DNA from: an uncultured Collinsella sp.
Lineage (GTDB): Bacteria > Actinomycetota > Coriobacteriia > Coriobacteriales > Coriobacteriaceae
Length of the DNA: 6,090 nucleotides
NCBI GenBank assembly: GCA_902490245.1
Contig: CABUDB010000108.1
Span: 1 to 6,090 of the forward strand
Direction of reading: 5' to 3'
Shown one piece after another: positions 1 through 5,400 of the stretch. Position 1 is the stretch's first letter; each line of letters begins with the position of its first letter. The translations under genes and the position numbers were made by a program. Under the pieces are notes generated by a model. That model was not told the origin of the DNA and searched no databases. It saw only the letters and a program-made list of their open reading frames with translations.

Positions 1-37
1 CCGGAAAACTACATGATAGAATGAGCTTAGTTTTAAG

Positions 38-52
38 GGTTGTCTGAAAAAG
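38..52. promoter_or_regulatory. possible CodY box upstream of codY
   Basis: The 15-mer GGTTGTCTGAAAAAG matches the known CodY-box consensus AATTTTCWGAAAATT at 10 of 15 positions, including the central CTGAAAA. It lies about 70 bases upstream of the codY start, where negative autoregulation would be plausible. Five mismatches is at the tolerated limit for this motif and such matches arise by chance, so this is only a candidate. Confidence 0.25.
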
Positions 53-61
53 GCATCAGTG

Positions 62-96
62 TGCATTTTTTTCGGCGGATACGCCAAAAAAATGCA
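62..96 (+). other. codY leader hairpin with T7/A7 arms
   Basis: TGCATTTTTTT (62-72) is perfectly complementary to AAAAAAATGCA (86-96). Between them, GGCG (74-77) pairs with CGCC (82-85) around a GATA tetraloop, leaving C73 bulged. The structure ends about 12 bases before the Shine-Dalgarno site. No T-run follows the GC core on either strand, so it does not look like a standard intrinsic terminator. It may be an mRNA leader structure or the remains of an upstream transcript end. Confidence 0.6.
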
Positions 97-119
97 GAAA
101 ATAAAGAAAGGAGAAGAAC

Positions 120-1109
120 ATGAGCGTACAACTGCTGGATAAAACCAGAAAAATCAACAAACTGCTTCATAACAATCACTCCACGAAGGTCGTGTTCAAC
201 GATATCTGTGAAGTCCTGATGGAAACGTTAAGTTCCAATATCCTGGTGATCAGTAAAAAAGGAAAAGTGCTGGGCATCAGCCTTTGCCCGGGCGTGGAAG
301 AAATTACGGAGCTGATCGAGGATAAGGTGGGCGGTTATGTCGATGCCGCATTAAACGAGCGTCTCCTCGGCGTACTCTCCACAAAAGAGAACGTCAATTT
401 ACAGACCCTCGGCTTTGAGCGGCCTGGTGTAGAGCGCTACACCGCAATTATCTGCCCGATCGAGATCGCCGGAGAACGCCTTGGTACCGTATTTATGTAC
501 CGCTGCACCCCGCAGTACGATATCGACGATATCATCGTCAGTGAGTACGGCACAACCGTTGTCGGACTGGAAATGATGCGTTCCGTCAACGAGGAAAATG
601 TGGAGGAAAACCGCAAGGTTCAGGTGGTTAAATCCGCATTCAACACGTTGTCCTTCTCCGAACTGGAAGCCATCATCCATATCTTTGATGAACTGAACGG
701 GGATGAGGGCATTCTGGTTGCAAGCAAAATTGCAGACCGCGTCGGCATCACAAGATCCGTCATCGTAAATGCCCTCCGCAAATTCGAGAGCGCAGGCGTC
801 ATCGAGTCCCGTTCCAGCGGTATGAAGGGACGCACTTTCCGCCTGGGCCGCCATTGGGAAAACGCGTCCCACCCTGCGTTGCTGCGGCGTTTTTCTTTAC
901 GCCCGCGCCCTGCGCAGAGTTCGATTCTCCGCGGTACGGGGCTTGCGTTGAAGCGGGACATGGGCAGTCGGAGCTTAATCGACATCGCATCTATATTGGG
1001 CTGGGGCTTTGCGCGGAGAATCCGCGTGTTCGCTTCGCGAACCCGCGCCGGCTTCGGCCGCCTGTCGGCGTCCTCGCCCGCTCGCTACAAACGCTCCGCG
1101 TTTGCTTAA
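120..1109 (+). CDS. codY: CodY global regulator, C-terminus replaced (chimeric reading frame)
   Basis: CodY is the GTP- and branched-chain-amino-acid-sensing repressor of stationary-phase and nutrient genes in Bacillota. Residues 1-155 match the N-terminal GAF-type sensor (start MSVQLLDKTRKINKLL). Residues 201-231 are the classic CodY helix-turn-helix, including ADRVGITRSVIVNALRKFES. The wing begins RSSGMKG (231-237). Normal CodY is about 259 residues and continues with a short strand and helix after GMKG. Here the match ends at base 830, and about 92 unrelated Arg-rich residues follow (RTFRLGRHWENASHP onward) until a stop at 1107-1109. The start is firm: AGGAG at 109-113 lies 6 bases before ATG. 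A product would keep the recognition helix but lack the end of the winged domain. The foreign tail looks like read-through of non-coding DNA rather than a real fusion. codY identity is very likely; the full-length frame is doubtful. Confidence 0.85.
   Translation: MSVQLLDKTRKINKLLHNNHSTKVVFNDICEVLMETLSSNILVISKKGKVLGISLCPGVEEITELIEDKVGGYVDAALNERLLGVLSTKENVNLQTLGFERPGVERYTAIICPIEIAGERLGTVFMYRCTPQYDIDDIIVSEYGTTVVGLEMMRSVNEENVEENRKVQVVKSAFNTLSFSELEAIIHIFDELNGDEGILVASKIADRVGITRSVIVNALRKFESAGVIESRSSGMKGRTFRLGRHWENASHPALLRRFSLRPRPAQSSILRGTGLALKRDMGSRSLIDIASILGWGFARRIRVFASRTRAGFGRLSASSPARYKRSAFA
827..870. repeat. inverted repeat spanning the codY breakpoint
   Basis: GGGACGC (827-833) is the exact reverse complement of GCGTCCC (864-870). 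Further in, TTTCC (836-840) pairs with GGAAA (857-861) after a 2x2 internal loop. The left arm straddles base 830/831, the point where the frame leaves the CodY family. This foldback could mark a recombination or element end, or a hairpin where an assembly joined. Confidence 0.55.
899..936 (+). repeat. 38-nt direct repeat, copy 1 (T-arm-like)
   Basis: This copy matches 1109-1146 at 36 of 38 positions, 210 bases apart. Its 3' half contains GAGTTCGATTCTCCGCG, the same 17 bases as the T arm and 3' acceptor strand of the tmRNA encoded on the other strand. It may be a tRNA/tmRNA-derived fragment, such as an old attachment site, or part of a dispersed repeat. Confidence 0.7.
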
Positions 1110-1146
1110 CGCTCGCGCCCTGCACAGAGTTCGATTCTCCGCGGTA
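1109..1146 (+). repeat. 38-nt direct repeat, copy 2 (T-arm-like)
   Basis: Second copy, differing from 899-936 at two positions. Its GAGTTCGATTCTCCGCG (1127-1143) is the exact inverted counterpart of 1210-1226 inside ssrA, so a 17-nt inverted repeat flanks the ssrA terminator. Confidence 0.7.
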
Positions 1147-1154
1147 TCTGTAAA

Positions 1155-1195
1155 CAATAAAAAGGCAGGTAGAGACACTTCTCTACCTGCCTGTT
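1155..1195 (-). terminator. intrinsic terminator of ssrA
   Basis: On the minus strand, AGGCAGGTAGAGA (1180-1192) pairs perfectly over 13 bp with TCTCTACCTGCCT (1163-1175), with a 4-base loop, and is followed by TTTTATTG. It begins 8 bases after the tmRNA 3' CCA, as expected for an intrinsic terminator of this RNA gene. Confidence 0.92.
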
Positions 1196-1200
1196 ACTTA

Positions 1201-1564
1201 TGGTGGAGGCGCGGAGAATCGAACTCCGGTCCACGAAAGCCCCCTGATTGGCATCTCCAAGCTCAGTCGCTGGTTTAGTCTCGGACGCTTTGCGCGCAGC
1301 GACACGCTCGCGGCATCCCAACCGGTTCGGTCTTAGCCCGCGCCATACCGATTACGTGCGCAGGAGCATTCCCCTAACATGACGTCGCGCCGGTGTCGGG
1401 GAAATCACCGGTTTGACGCGCCGCTATAAACTAAGCAGCGAGAGCCATAGGCTCAAAAGAAGAGTTGTTGTCAATTCAATTTGACGGTACCCCTGTTTAA
1501 CGAGGCGAGGAGACCTCGGCTTGCTTCCTCTCTCAGAGCTATCGTGTCGAAACCAGTCGCCCCC
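1201..1564 (-). ncRNA. ssrA: tmRNA (10Sa RNA, SsrA)
   Basis: tmRNA rescues stalled ribosomes with SmpB, acting first as an alanyl-tRNA and then as an mRNA for a degradation tag. The 5' end GGGGGCG pairs with 3' CGCCTCC followed by ACCA, closing a 7-bp acceptor stem with one G-U pair and an encoded CCA. The 5' part reads GGGGGCGACTGGTTTCGACA, typical of one-piece tmRNA, and the 3' part has the T arm CGGAG-TTCGATT-CTCCG. The length of 364 nt is usual. A tag reading frame is present at 1431-1472. It is a single-piece, unpermuted gene with its own terminator. No good -10 lies at the mature 5' end, so the RNA is probably processed from a longer precursor. Confidence 0.96.
1431..1472 (-). other. 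tmRNA tag-peptide reading frame
   Basis: Inside the tmRNA, the codons GAC AAC AAC TCT TCT TTT GAG CCT ATG GCT CTC GCT GCT TAG encode DNNSSFEPMALAA. The terminal ALAA is the standard signal for ClpXP/ClpAP-type proteolysis. The resume codon is inferred to be GAC (Asp), because an in-frame TGA lies two codons upstream. It could be one codon earlier (ATT). Confidence 0.85.
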
Positions 1565-1589
1565 GAATGTTGGGAAAGTCTGGATGGCA

Positions 1590-1609
1590 TTGGGCACGCA
1601 AGTACCCAA
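1590..1609 (-). other. hairpin upstream of mature tmRNA
   Basis: TTGGGTAC and GTGCCCAA pair over 8 bp (one G-U) around a TTGC loop, 25 bases upstream of the tmRNA 5' end. It could lie in the precursor leader. It lacks a T-run, so a terminator role is unlikely. Confidence 0.4.
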
Positions 1610-1662
1610 CACCCGTCGACTTTTCAAGGAACATGCGGGGCGAGCCCCGCTTGTGGAGTGTT

Positions 1663-1671
1663 ATCTTACCA
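1663..1671 (-). promoter_or_regulatory. possible extended -10 for the ssrA precursor
   Basis: On the minus strand TGGTAAGAT gives an extended -10 (TGN plus TAAGAT). No clear -35 is visible. Use of this site would give a precursor leader of roughly 90 bases containing two hairpins: GCGGGG-CTCG-CCCCGC (1635-1650) and TTGGGTAC-TTGC-GTGCCCAA (1590-1609). Weak evidence. Confidence 0.3.
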
Positions 1672-1741
1672 CGTTCTGAAAGCGGACAGCTGTTCTATGC
1701 ACGAGCTGTGAAGACCCCAATGTGCGCCGCACTTCGCACTT

Positions 1742-1769
1742 TTGCCACCGAACGCGTCACGTATATTTT
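1742..1769 (+). promoter_or_regulatory. possible promoter of the interrupted gene
   Basis: TTGCCA (1742-1747) and TATTTT (1764-1769) are separated by 16 bases, 22 bases before the Shine-Dalgarno site. The spacing is slightly short and the -10 imperfect, so this is tentative. Confidence 0.35.
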
Positions 1770-1803
1770 CGCCAAGCAAAATTGCCCCGTCGAAAGGACC
1801 GTT

Positions 1804-2239
1804 ATGGATACCAAGCAGCAACTCGTCAATGCCCTCGCAGGCCTGGGCTCAACCATTACCGAAGCCATGGATGTCATCGAAGGCTTTGTCCCCCTGCGGA
1901 CATCCCGCCCTCACGGTATCGAACGCACTCGTCGCGCTGGACGCTGCCGATGATGCAGCTCTTGCCCAGCAGCTTGAGACCGTCGAGGGCTTTATCGACC
2001 ACGTGAGCGAGAACCGTGGCGTGACCGCCTACCGCGGTATCGAGGTCGAGCTCGCGGGTCCCAAAGCCGATCTGCTCGCAGCAATCCGCGAGGTAGGTGC
2101 CCTCATGCAGACCGCAGGCGTCAAGAACACCCAGGTCAACGAGTGGGTCTACCGCAGCCTGGCAGCACTCGACAGCTCCGACGAAAAGGCAGCCGAGCAG
2201 CTCGCAGAAAGTCCCGCCATTAAGGCCGAGCTTTTGTAA
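1804..2239 (+). pseudogene. small helical protein of unknown function, interrupted by a 1-base frameshift
   Basis: The start is ATG at 1804 with GAAAGGA (1792-1798) 5 bases upstream. The first frame gives MDTKQQLVNALAGLGSTITEAMDVIEGFVP and then runs off to a stop at 1951-1953 (49 aa). The matching second half lies one frame over, running from GHPALTVSNALVALD to AELL and TAA at 2237-2239. Removing one C from the CCCCC run at 1890-1894 joins them into a 144-residue product reading EGFVPCGHPALTV. The rebuilt protein is acidic and mostly helical, without a signal peptide or membrane segment. It has an internal near-repeat: ALVALDAADDAALAQQL and SLAALDSSDEKAAEQL. I recognise no family. It is transcribed toward the toxin gene and is divergent from ssrA. 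A sequencing or assembly error in the C run is the simplest explanation; a true pseudogene or a phase-variable tract is possible. Confidence 0.7.
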
Positions 2240-2248
2240 ATAGCAGAC

Positions 2249-2285
2249 GCGGGTCCCTTGGCGCATCGTCGTCCAAGAGGCCCGC
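2249..2285. terminator. hairpin between convergent genes (probable bidirectional terminator)
   Basis: GCGGGTCCCTTGG (2249-2261) and CCAAGAGGCCCGC (2273-2285) pair at 12 of 13 positions with an 11-base loop. It fills the 58-base gap between two convergent reading frames, the usual place for a shared terminator. Neither side has a real T-run, so efficiency is uncertain. Confidence 0.55.
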
Positions 2286-2297
2286 AAACAGTTCGCG

Positions 2298-2813
2298 TCA
2301 ACCGATAGCCGCGCCGCCGCGTTCGGCCAAAGCCAGAATCGGCATCATTTGGCGCGGGGTCTTTGCTGCAAGATCGGCATGTTCGAGCAGCTTGCGATCG
2401 TTAGTTACCAAGTAATCGACCTGCGCGCGCTTGCACGCGGCGAGCACCAAGTTGTCTTCGTAATCGCGATGGAGCGCTAAGTATTTGTCGGCCAGCCAAA
2501 GGTCCGACGCATCTGCGCCCACGGCCGTGGCGTTTTCGGTCATGTTCCGAACAAACGCCAGCGCCGCATCGCCAATTGCACGGGCAAACGCCTCGTCGAT
2601 CGCTCCCCCGCTGGCAAGAACGCTACGCTTCAGCTCGTGTTGGACAACGTACAGCACGTCCTTAGCGATATGCACCGGAAAGAACAGCAATGCCCCCGCC
2701 TCCGTCGCCTGCCCAATAAACGCACGTGCGGCAAGCGACTCGGCATGGTCGACGCAAAACGAATCAACCCATACGTTGGCATCCACCATTATTTTGAGGG
2801 GAGCCCCGCTCAC
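2298..2813 (-). CDS. PIN-domain toxin (VapC-like ribonuclease)
   Basis: Predicted 171-residue PIN-fold protein. Toxins of this fold cleave RNA using acidic residues that hold a metal ion. The N-terminal motif MVDANVWVDSF carries the first Asp (D11). Further candidates are D52 or E60 (KDVLYVVQHEL), D120 (YEDNLVLAACK) and D139 (VTNDRKLL), which follow the usual PIN order ending in a ...ND/TxD strand. I chose GTG at 2813 because its GTGA overlaps the stop of the upstream antitoxin and AGGGG lies 8 bases before it, suggesting translational coupling. The alternative ATG at 2789 (163 aa) lacks a good Shine-Dalgarno site and sits just before the catalytic strand. A longer open frame upstream only shadows the antitoxin. 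Substrate and toxicity cannot be read from sequence. Confidence 0.85.
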   Translation of the reverse strand: MSGAPLKIMVDANVWVDSFCVDHAESLAARAFIGQATEAGALLFFPVHIAKDVLYVVQHELKRSVLASGGAIDEAFARAIGDAALAFVRNMTENATAVGADASDLWLADKYLALHRDYEDNLVLAACKRAQVDYLVTNDRKLLEHADLAAKTPRQMMPILALAERGGAAIG

Positions 2814-3145
2814 AGGATCATCCCCTTTTGGCGATAGCGCTCGTCCATAGCTTCGGAATAGATTGCGTCCCAATCGCGATCGTCGGATACGGGCGACGTC
2901 GCGATGCCCAGGTCCGCGTAAAGCTGATCCGCCGCCGCCCACGACGCGGCAAACGGTGTATCGGGCGCGACGGACTGCTGCCGGTCGTCGACGGCCGCAA
3001 GCACTTCCTCGCACTGCCCGCCACCCTGCGCGACCTTAGCCACCACCTTTTTGATGAGCTCGGGCAGTGACCCGCCCGAAAGCCGCAGCACCTCCTCGGC
3101 ACGGTTCTTGACCTGGCGATCTACGCGAACGTTCACCTGCGCCAT
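2810..3145 (-). CDS. RelB/DinJ-like ribbon-helix-helix antitoxin
   Basis: Predicted 111-residue antitoxin. Residues 1-40 (MAQVNVRVDRQVKNRAEEVL, then SLPELIKKVVAKVAQ) match the RelB/DinJ ribbon-helix-helix pattern: a DNA-contacting strand (QVNVRVD) and two helices that dimerise and bind the operator. A Gly-rich linker (GGGQ, 41-44) leads to an acidic C-terminal part, ending DWDAIYSEAMDERYRQKGMIL, probably the toxin-binding segment. The start at ATG 3145 fits the family N-terminus, although its Shine-Dalgarno site is weak; a GTG at 3166 is an alternative. The longer frame beginning at 3205 is excluded because it overlaps the -10 element. The gene precedes the toxin with a 4-base overlap and is preceded by a palindromic promoter, the standard autoregulated antitoxin-first layout. 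Confidence 0.85.
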   Translation of the reverse strand: MAQVNVRVDRQVKNRAEEVLRLSGGSLPELIKKVVAKVAQGGGQCEEVLAAVDDRQQSVAPDTPFAASWAAADQLYADLGIATSPVSDDRDWDAIYSEAMDERYRQKGMIL

Positions 3146-3183
3146 GCCGCTAACAGCACCCACGCCGATCCCGCTCCCTTCAA

Positions 3184-3202
3184 TTGCTAGCCCTGCTAGC
3201 AA
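3184..3202. promoter_or_regulatory. palindromic operator of the toxin-antitoxin operon
   Basis: TTGCTAGC-AGG-GCTAGCAA is a perfect inverted repeat with 8-base arms and a 3-base centre, lying just downstream of the -10 and over the predicted start. The same GCTAGC core recurs at 3217-3222 between -35 and -10. Repeated palindromes over the promoter are what ribbon-helix-helix antitoxins bind, so this is the probable autorepression site. Confidence 0.8.
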
Positions 3203-3203
3203 C

Positions 3204-3232
3204 ACTATATAGAGAAGCTAGCACATGGTCAA
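3204..3232 (-). promoter_or_regulatory. promoter of the toxin-antitoxin operon
   Basis: TTGACC (-35, complement of 3227-3232) and TATAGT (-10, complement of 3204-3209) are separated by exactly 17 bases. The predicted start near 3197 leaves about 50 bases of leader before the antitoxin ATG. A GCTAGC hexamer (3217-3222) lies in the spacer and a larger palindrome covers the start site. Confidence 0.85.
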
Positions 3233-3233
3233 A

Positions 3234-3282
3234 CGCAAAAGGCCTGCGCTCGGACGACACCGATGCCGTCTGGGCGCAGGCC
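3234..3282 (-). terminator. intrinsic terminator of the metal ATPase operon
   Basis: On the minus strand GGCCTGCGC (3274-3282) pairs with GCGCAGGCC (3241-3249), with further pairing inside (GACG/CGTC), and is followed by TTTTGCGTTT. It starts about 25 bases after the ATPase stop codon and ends just before the toxin-antitoxin -35, so it separates the two operons. Confidence 0.85.
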
Positions 3283-3306
3283 AGATAACGTGGGCGAACA
3301 CGTCTG

Positions 3307-5382
3307 CTAACGCAGGTAAGCCTTCGCGTTGCTCAGACTGTAGGCAATCGTCGAGCCGTTGTGCAGCAGCGACGACGCCTGCGGGGTAATCGCGCCGGTA
3401 ATGCCCAGCGCCAGGAGCGCTGAGTTGGTGAGCATCACCTTAGAATAGGAGCTCGTCAGACGATCAACGAGGCCCTGGCTCATGCGGCGCAGGCGCACGA
3501 TCGCGGCAAGATCCGTATCGGTCAGGATGATGTCGGCAACCTCCTTGGCGATGTCGCTTCCGCCACCCATCGCCAAGCCCACGTCGGCCAAACCGAGCGC
3601 CGGCGAATCGTTGACACCGTCGCCCACCATGGCAACGTGGCGCCCCTCGCCCTTAATGCGCTCCACATACGCGTACTTGTCCTCGGGCAGCAGCTCGGCC
3701 TTAAACTCGTCGACCCCTGCCTCGCGAGCAATGCGCTCGGCCGTGCGCTCCGAGTCGCCCGTGAGCATAACGACATGCTTAACGCCCAACGCGTGCAGGT
3801 CGGCGATGGCCTCACGGACCCCGGCCTTGAGCGGATCCTCGATGCCGAGCACGCCGACGACCTTCCCATCGACCGCCAGATACAGCGGCGACAGGCCCTG
3901 CATCTGGGACTCAATGCGCTCCTTAATGTCGGAATCGAGCTGCGCGCTCTCGTCCTCAAACACAAAGTGTGCCGAGCCGATAATCGCGCGACGCCCTTCG
4001 ATGGACGAAGCGATGCCGTGCGCCACGATGTACTCGACGGCAGCATGGCGCTCGCGGTGCTCGAGCCCGCGCTCGCGTGCCGCATTGACCACGGCACGCG
4101 CCACCGGATGCGGAAAATGCTCCTCCAAGCAAGCGGAAAGGCGCAGGACCTCGTCCTCGCTCCAGCCATCGGTGGTGAGCACGCAGGCAAGACGCGGCTG
4201 CGCCTCGGTAAGCGTGCCGGTCTTGTCAAACACAATGGTGTCGGCCTTGGCAAACGACTCAAAGTACTTCGCGCCCTTGACCATGACGCCCATCTTGGCA
4301 GCATCGCTCATAGCGGTCATGACGGCAACGGAACCCGTGAGCTTGAGTGCGCACGAGTAGTCGACCATCAGTGCCGCCGAGGTCTTGATGAGGCTGCGGG
4401 TAGTAAGCGCAACCAGGCACGCGAGCAGGAAGTTCCACGGGACGATCTTGTTGGCAAGGTCCTCCATATGCGACTGGCCCTCGGACTTGAGCGAGTCGGC
4501 CGTCTGCACGAGCGAGACGATTGAGCGCAGTTTGGTTTGCGCCGTATTGGCGCGCACGCGCACCAAGATGCCGCCGTCTTCCACGACGGTACCGGCGAAC
4601 ACGTCGTCGCCCACGCTGCGCTCGACGGCCAGCGGCTCGCCGGTCAGGGTCGCCTGGTTGACCATAGCGCTCCCCTGCTCGACAACACCGTCGATGCAGA
4701 TGGACATGCCGGTGCGCACGGCGACCAAGTCGCCGGGCTCGAGCTCGGTGGCGGCAACGCTTACCTCGGTGTCGCCGACGACCTTTTGCGCCTTGTCGGG
4801 CACATCGAGCAGCGAGTTGATGAGCTCGTTTTCGCTCATGGCGCGGGTGTAGTCCTCGAGCAGCTCGCCCACGTTGAGCAGGAACATTGTCTGGCCCGCG
4901 GTGTCGACATCACGCTTGACGAACGAAATGCCGATGGCCGAAGCGTCGAGCACGGGAACGGTCAGGCGCGGCTGTGCGAGCTCATGAAGGGCGGCGCGCA
5001 AAAATGCCATGTAACCGGCCACGACAAACACCGCACGCAGAGGCGTCGGCAAGAACCAGCGACGTGCGTAATGGGCACCGATAAGTGTGGCAAGATCCAT
5101 GACGAGCTTGTGCTTGCGTGGCTCAAGCTGCATCACGTAACCCGTCTTTGCGTCGGCAATGGCCTGAGCGTCGAGCGCACCGACGGCGGCCAGCACGGCA
5201 TCGCGGCGCGACTCGTCGTATTCGAGCGCCATCTGGCCAATACGGCCATATACGCGCACCTTGTGCACGCCGTCGATATCGCCGCTGAGCTTAAGAAGTG
5301 CATCGAGATCGCTCTCTGGCACAGGACCCGCCAATTGAAGACGGGTCCTGCCGGGGATCTCGCTAATAATCGAGAATCTCAT
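3307..5382 (-). CDS. P1B-type heavy-metal-translocating ATPase
   Basis: Integral membrane pump of 691 residues that uses ATP to move transition-metal ions, probably outward. Residues 1-60 form a degenerate heavy-metal-associated-like domain (GRTRLQL, no CxxC). Membrane segments lie near 112-133, 140-155, 315-330, 333-360 and 645-665. The actuator TGE is at 247-249. The ion-path motif in the sixth helix is DYSCALKL (C344), so Ser-Cys-Ala replaces the usual Cys-Pro-Cys. The phosphorylation motif DKTGT has D386. The P1B-specific HP pair is H425-P426 (HFPHPVARA). TGDS is at 541-544 and the hinge GDGVNDSP at 587-594. The C-terminus ends in LLHNGSTIAYSLSNAKAYL, typical of the last helix, so the protein is complete. 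The start ATG is 18 bases after the stop of the small upstream gene, suggesting one transcript; its Shine-Dalgarno site is weak (CCAGG). The metal is uncertain; manganese, iron or zinc fit the lack of CPC and the DtxR-like operator. Confidence 0.93.
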   Translation of the reverse strand: MRFSIISEIPGRTRLQLAGPVPESDLDALLKLSGDIDGVHKVRVYGRIGQMALEYDESRRDAVLAAVGALDAQAIADAKTGYVMQLEPRKHKLVMDLATLIGAHYARRWFLPTPLRAVFVVAGYMAFLRAALHELAQPRLTVPVLDASAIGISFVKRDVDTAGQTMFLLNVGELLEDYTRAMSENELINSLLDVPDKAQKVVGDTEVSVAATELEPGDLVAVRTGMSICIDGVVEQGSAMVNQATLTGEPLAVERSVGDDVFAGTVVEDGGILVRVRANTAQTKLRSIVSLVQTADSLKSEGQSHMEDLANKIVPWNFLLACLVALTTRSLIKTSAALMVDYSCALKLTGSVAVMTAMSDAAKMGVMVKGAKYFESFAKADTIVFDKTGTLTEAQPRLACVLTTDGWSEDEVLRLSACLEEHFPHPVARAVVNAARERGLEHRERHAAVEYIVAHGIASSIEGRRAIIGSAHFVFEDESAQLDSDIKERIESQMQGLSPLYLAVDGKVVGVLGIEDPLKAGVREAIADLHALGVKHVVMLTGDSERTAERIAREAGVDEFKAELLPEDKYAYVERIKGEGRHVAMVGDGVNDSPALGLADVGLAMGGGSDIAKEVADIILTDTDLAAIVRLRRMSQGLVDRLTSSYSKVMLTNSALLALGITGAITPQASSLLHNGSTIAYSLSNAKAYLR

Positions 5383-5400
5383 AGTTTGTGCCTGGGAGCG

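Larger units (their letters stand above)
831..1150. other. GC-rich, hairpin-rich sequence without a credible gene
   Basis: Several overlapping frames are open here on both strands, but they are Arg/Pro/Ala-rich, lack Shine-Dalgarno sites and resemble no family I recognise. The stretch holds small hairpins such as TTCGC-TTC-GCGAA (1029-1041) and GCCG-GCTT-CGGC (1047-1058), and two 38-nt direct repeats at 899-936 and 1109-1146. It separates the codY fragment from ssrA and looks like dispersed intergenic repeat sequence. Confidence 0.5.

Noticed and set aside
917..1143. Complete tRNA genes at the T-arm-like repeats
   Set aside because: Only a T-arm-like motif is present; no acceptor, D or anticodon arms can be built upstream, and no CCA end follows.
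854..1278. Short overlapping open frames on both strands after codY and across ssrA, some reading GESNSGP or PRRIEL
   Set aside because: Such peptides are typical false translations of tRNA/tmRNA 3' sequence and GC-rich repeats; none has a start signal or known domain.
1890..1900. Programmed +1 ribosomal frameshift in the small gene
   Set aside because: The slippery C run is not followed by a stop codon or clear stimulatory structure as in prfB-type sites; an indel in a homopolymer is simpler.
2814..3014. N-terminal extension of the PIN toxin to give 238 residues
   Set aside because: The extra Arg-rich sequence is the antitoxin gene read in another frame; the GTG overlapping the antitoxin stop is a better start.
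3146..3205. Antitoxin start at 3205
   Set aside because: That start overlaps the -10 element, upstream of the predicted transcription start, and the added residues do not resemble the family N-terminus.
3482..4524. Long plus-strand open frames of 292 and 295 residues, and a 260-residue minus frame in another phase
   Set aside because: All are shadows of the ATPase gene, with Arg/Ser/Thr-rich or low-complexity translations and no ribosome-binding sites.
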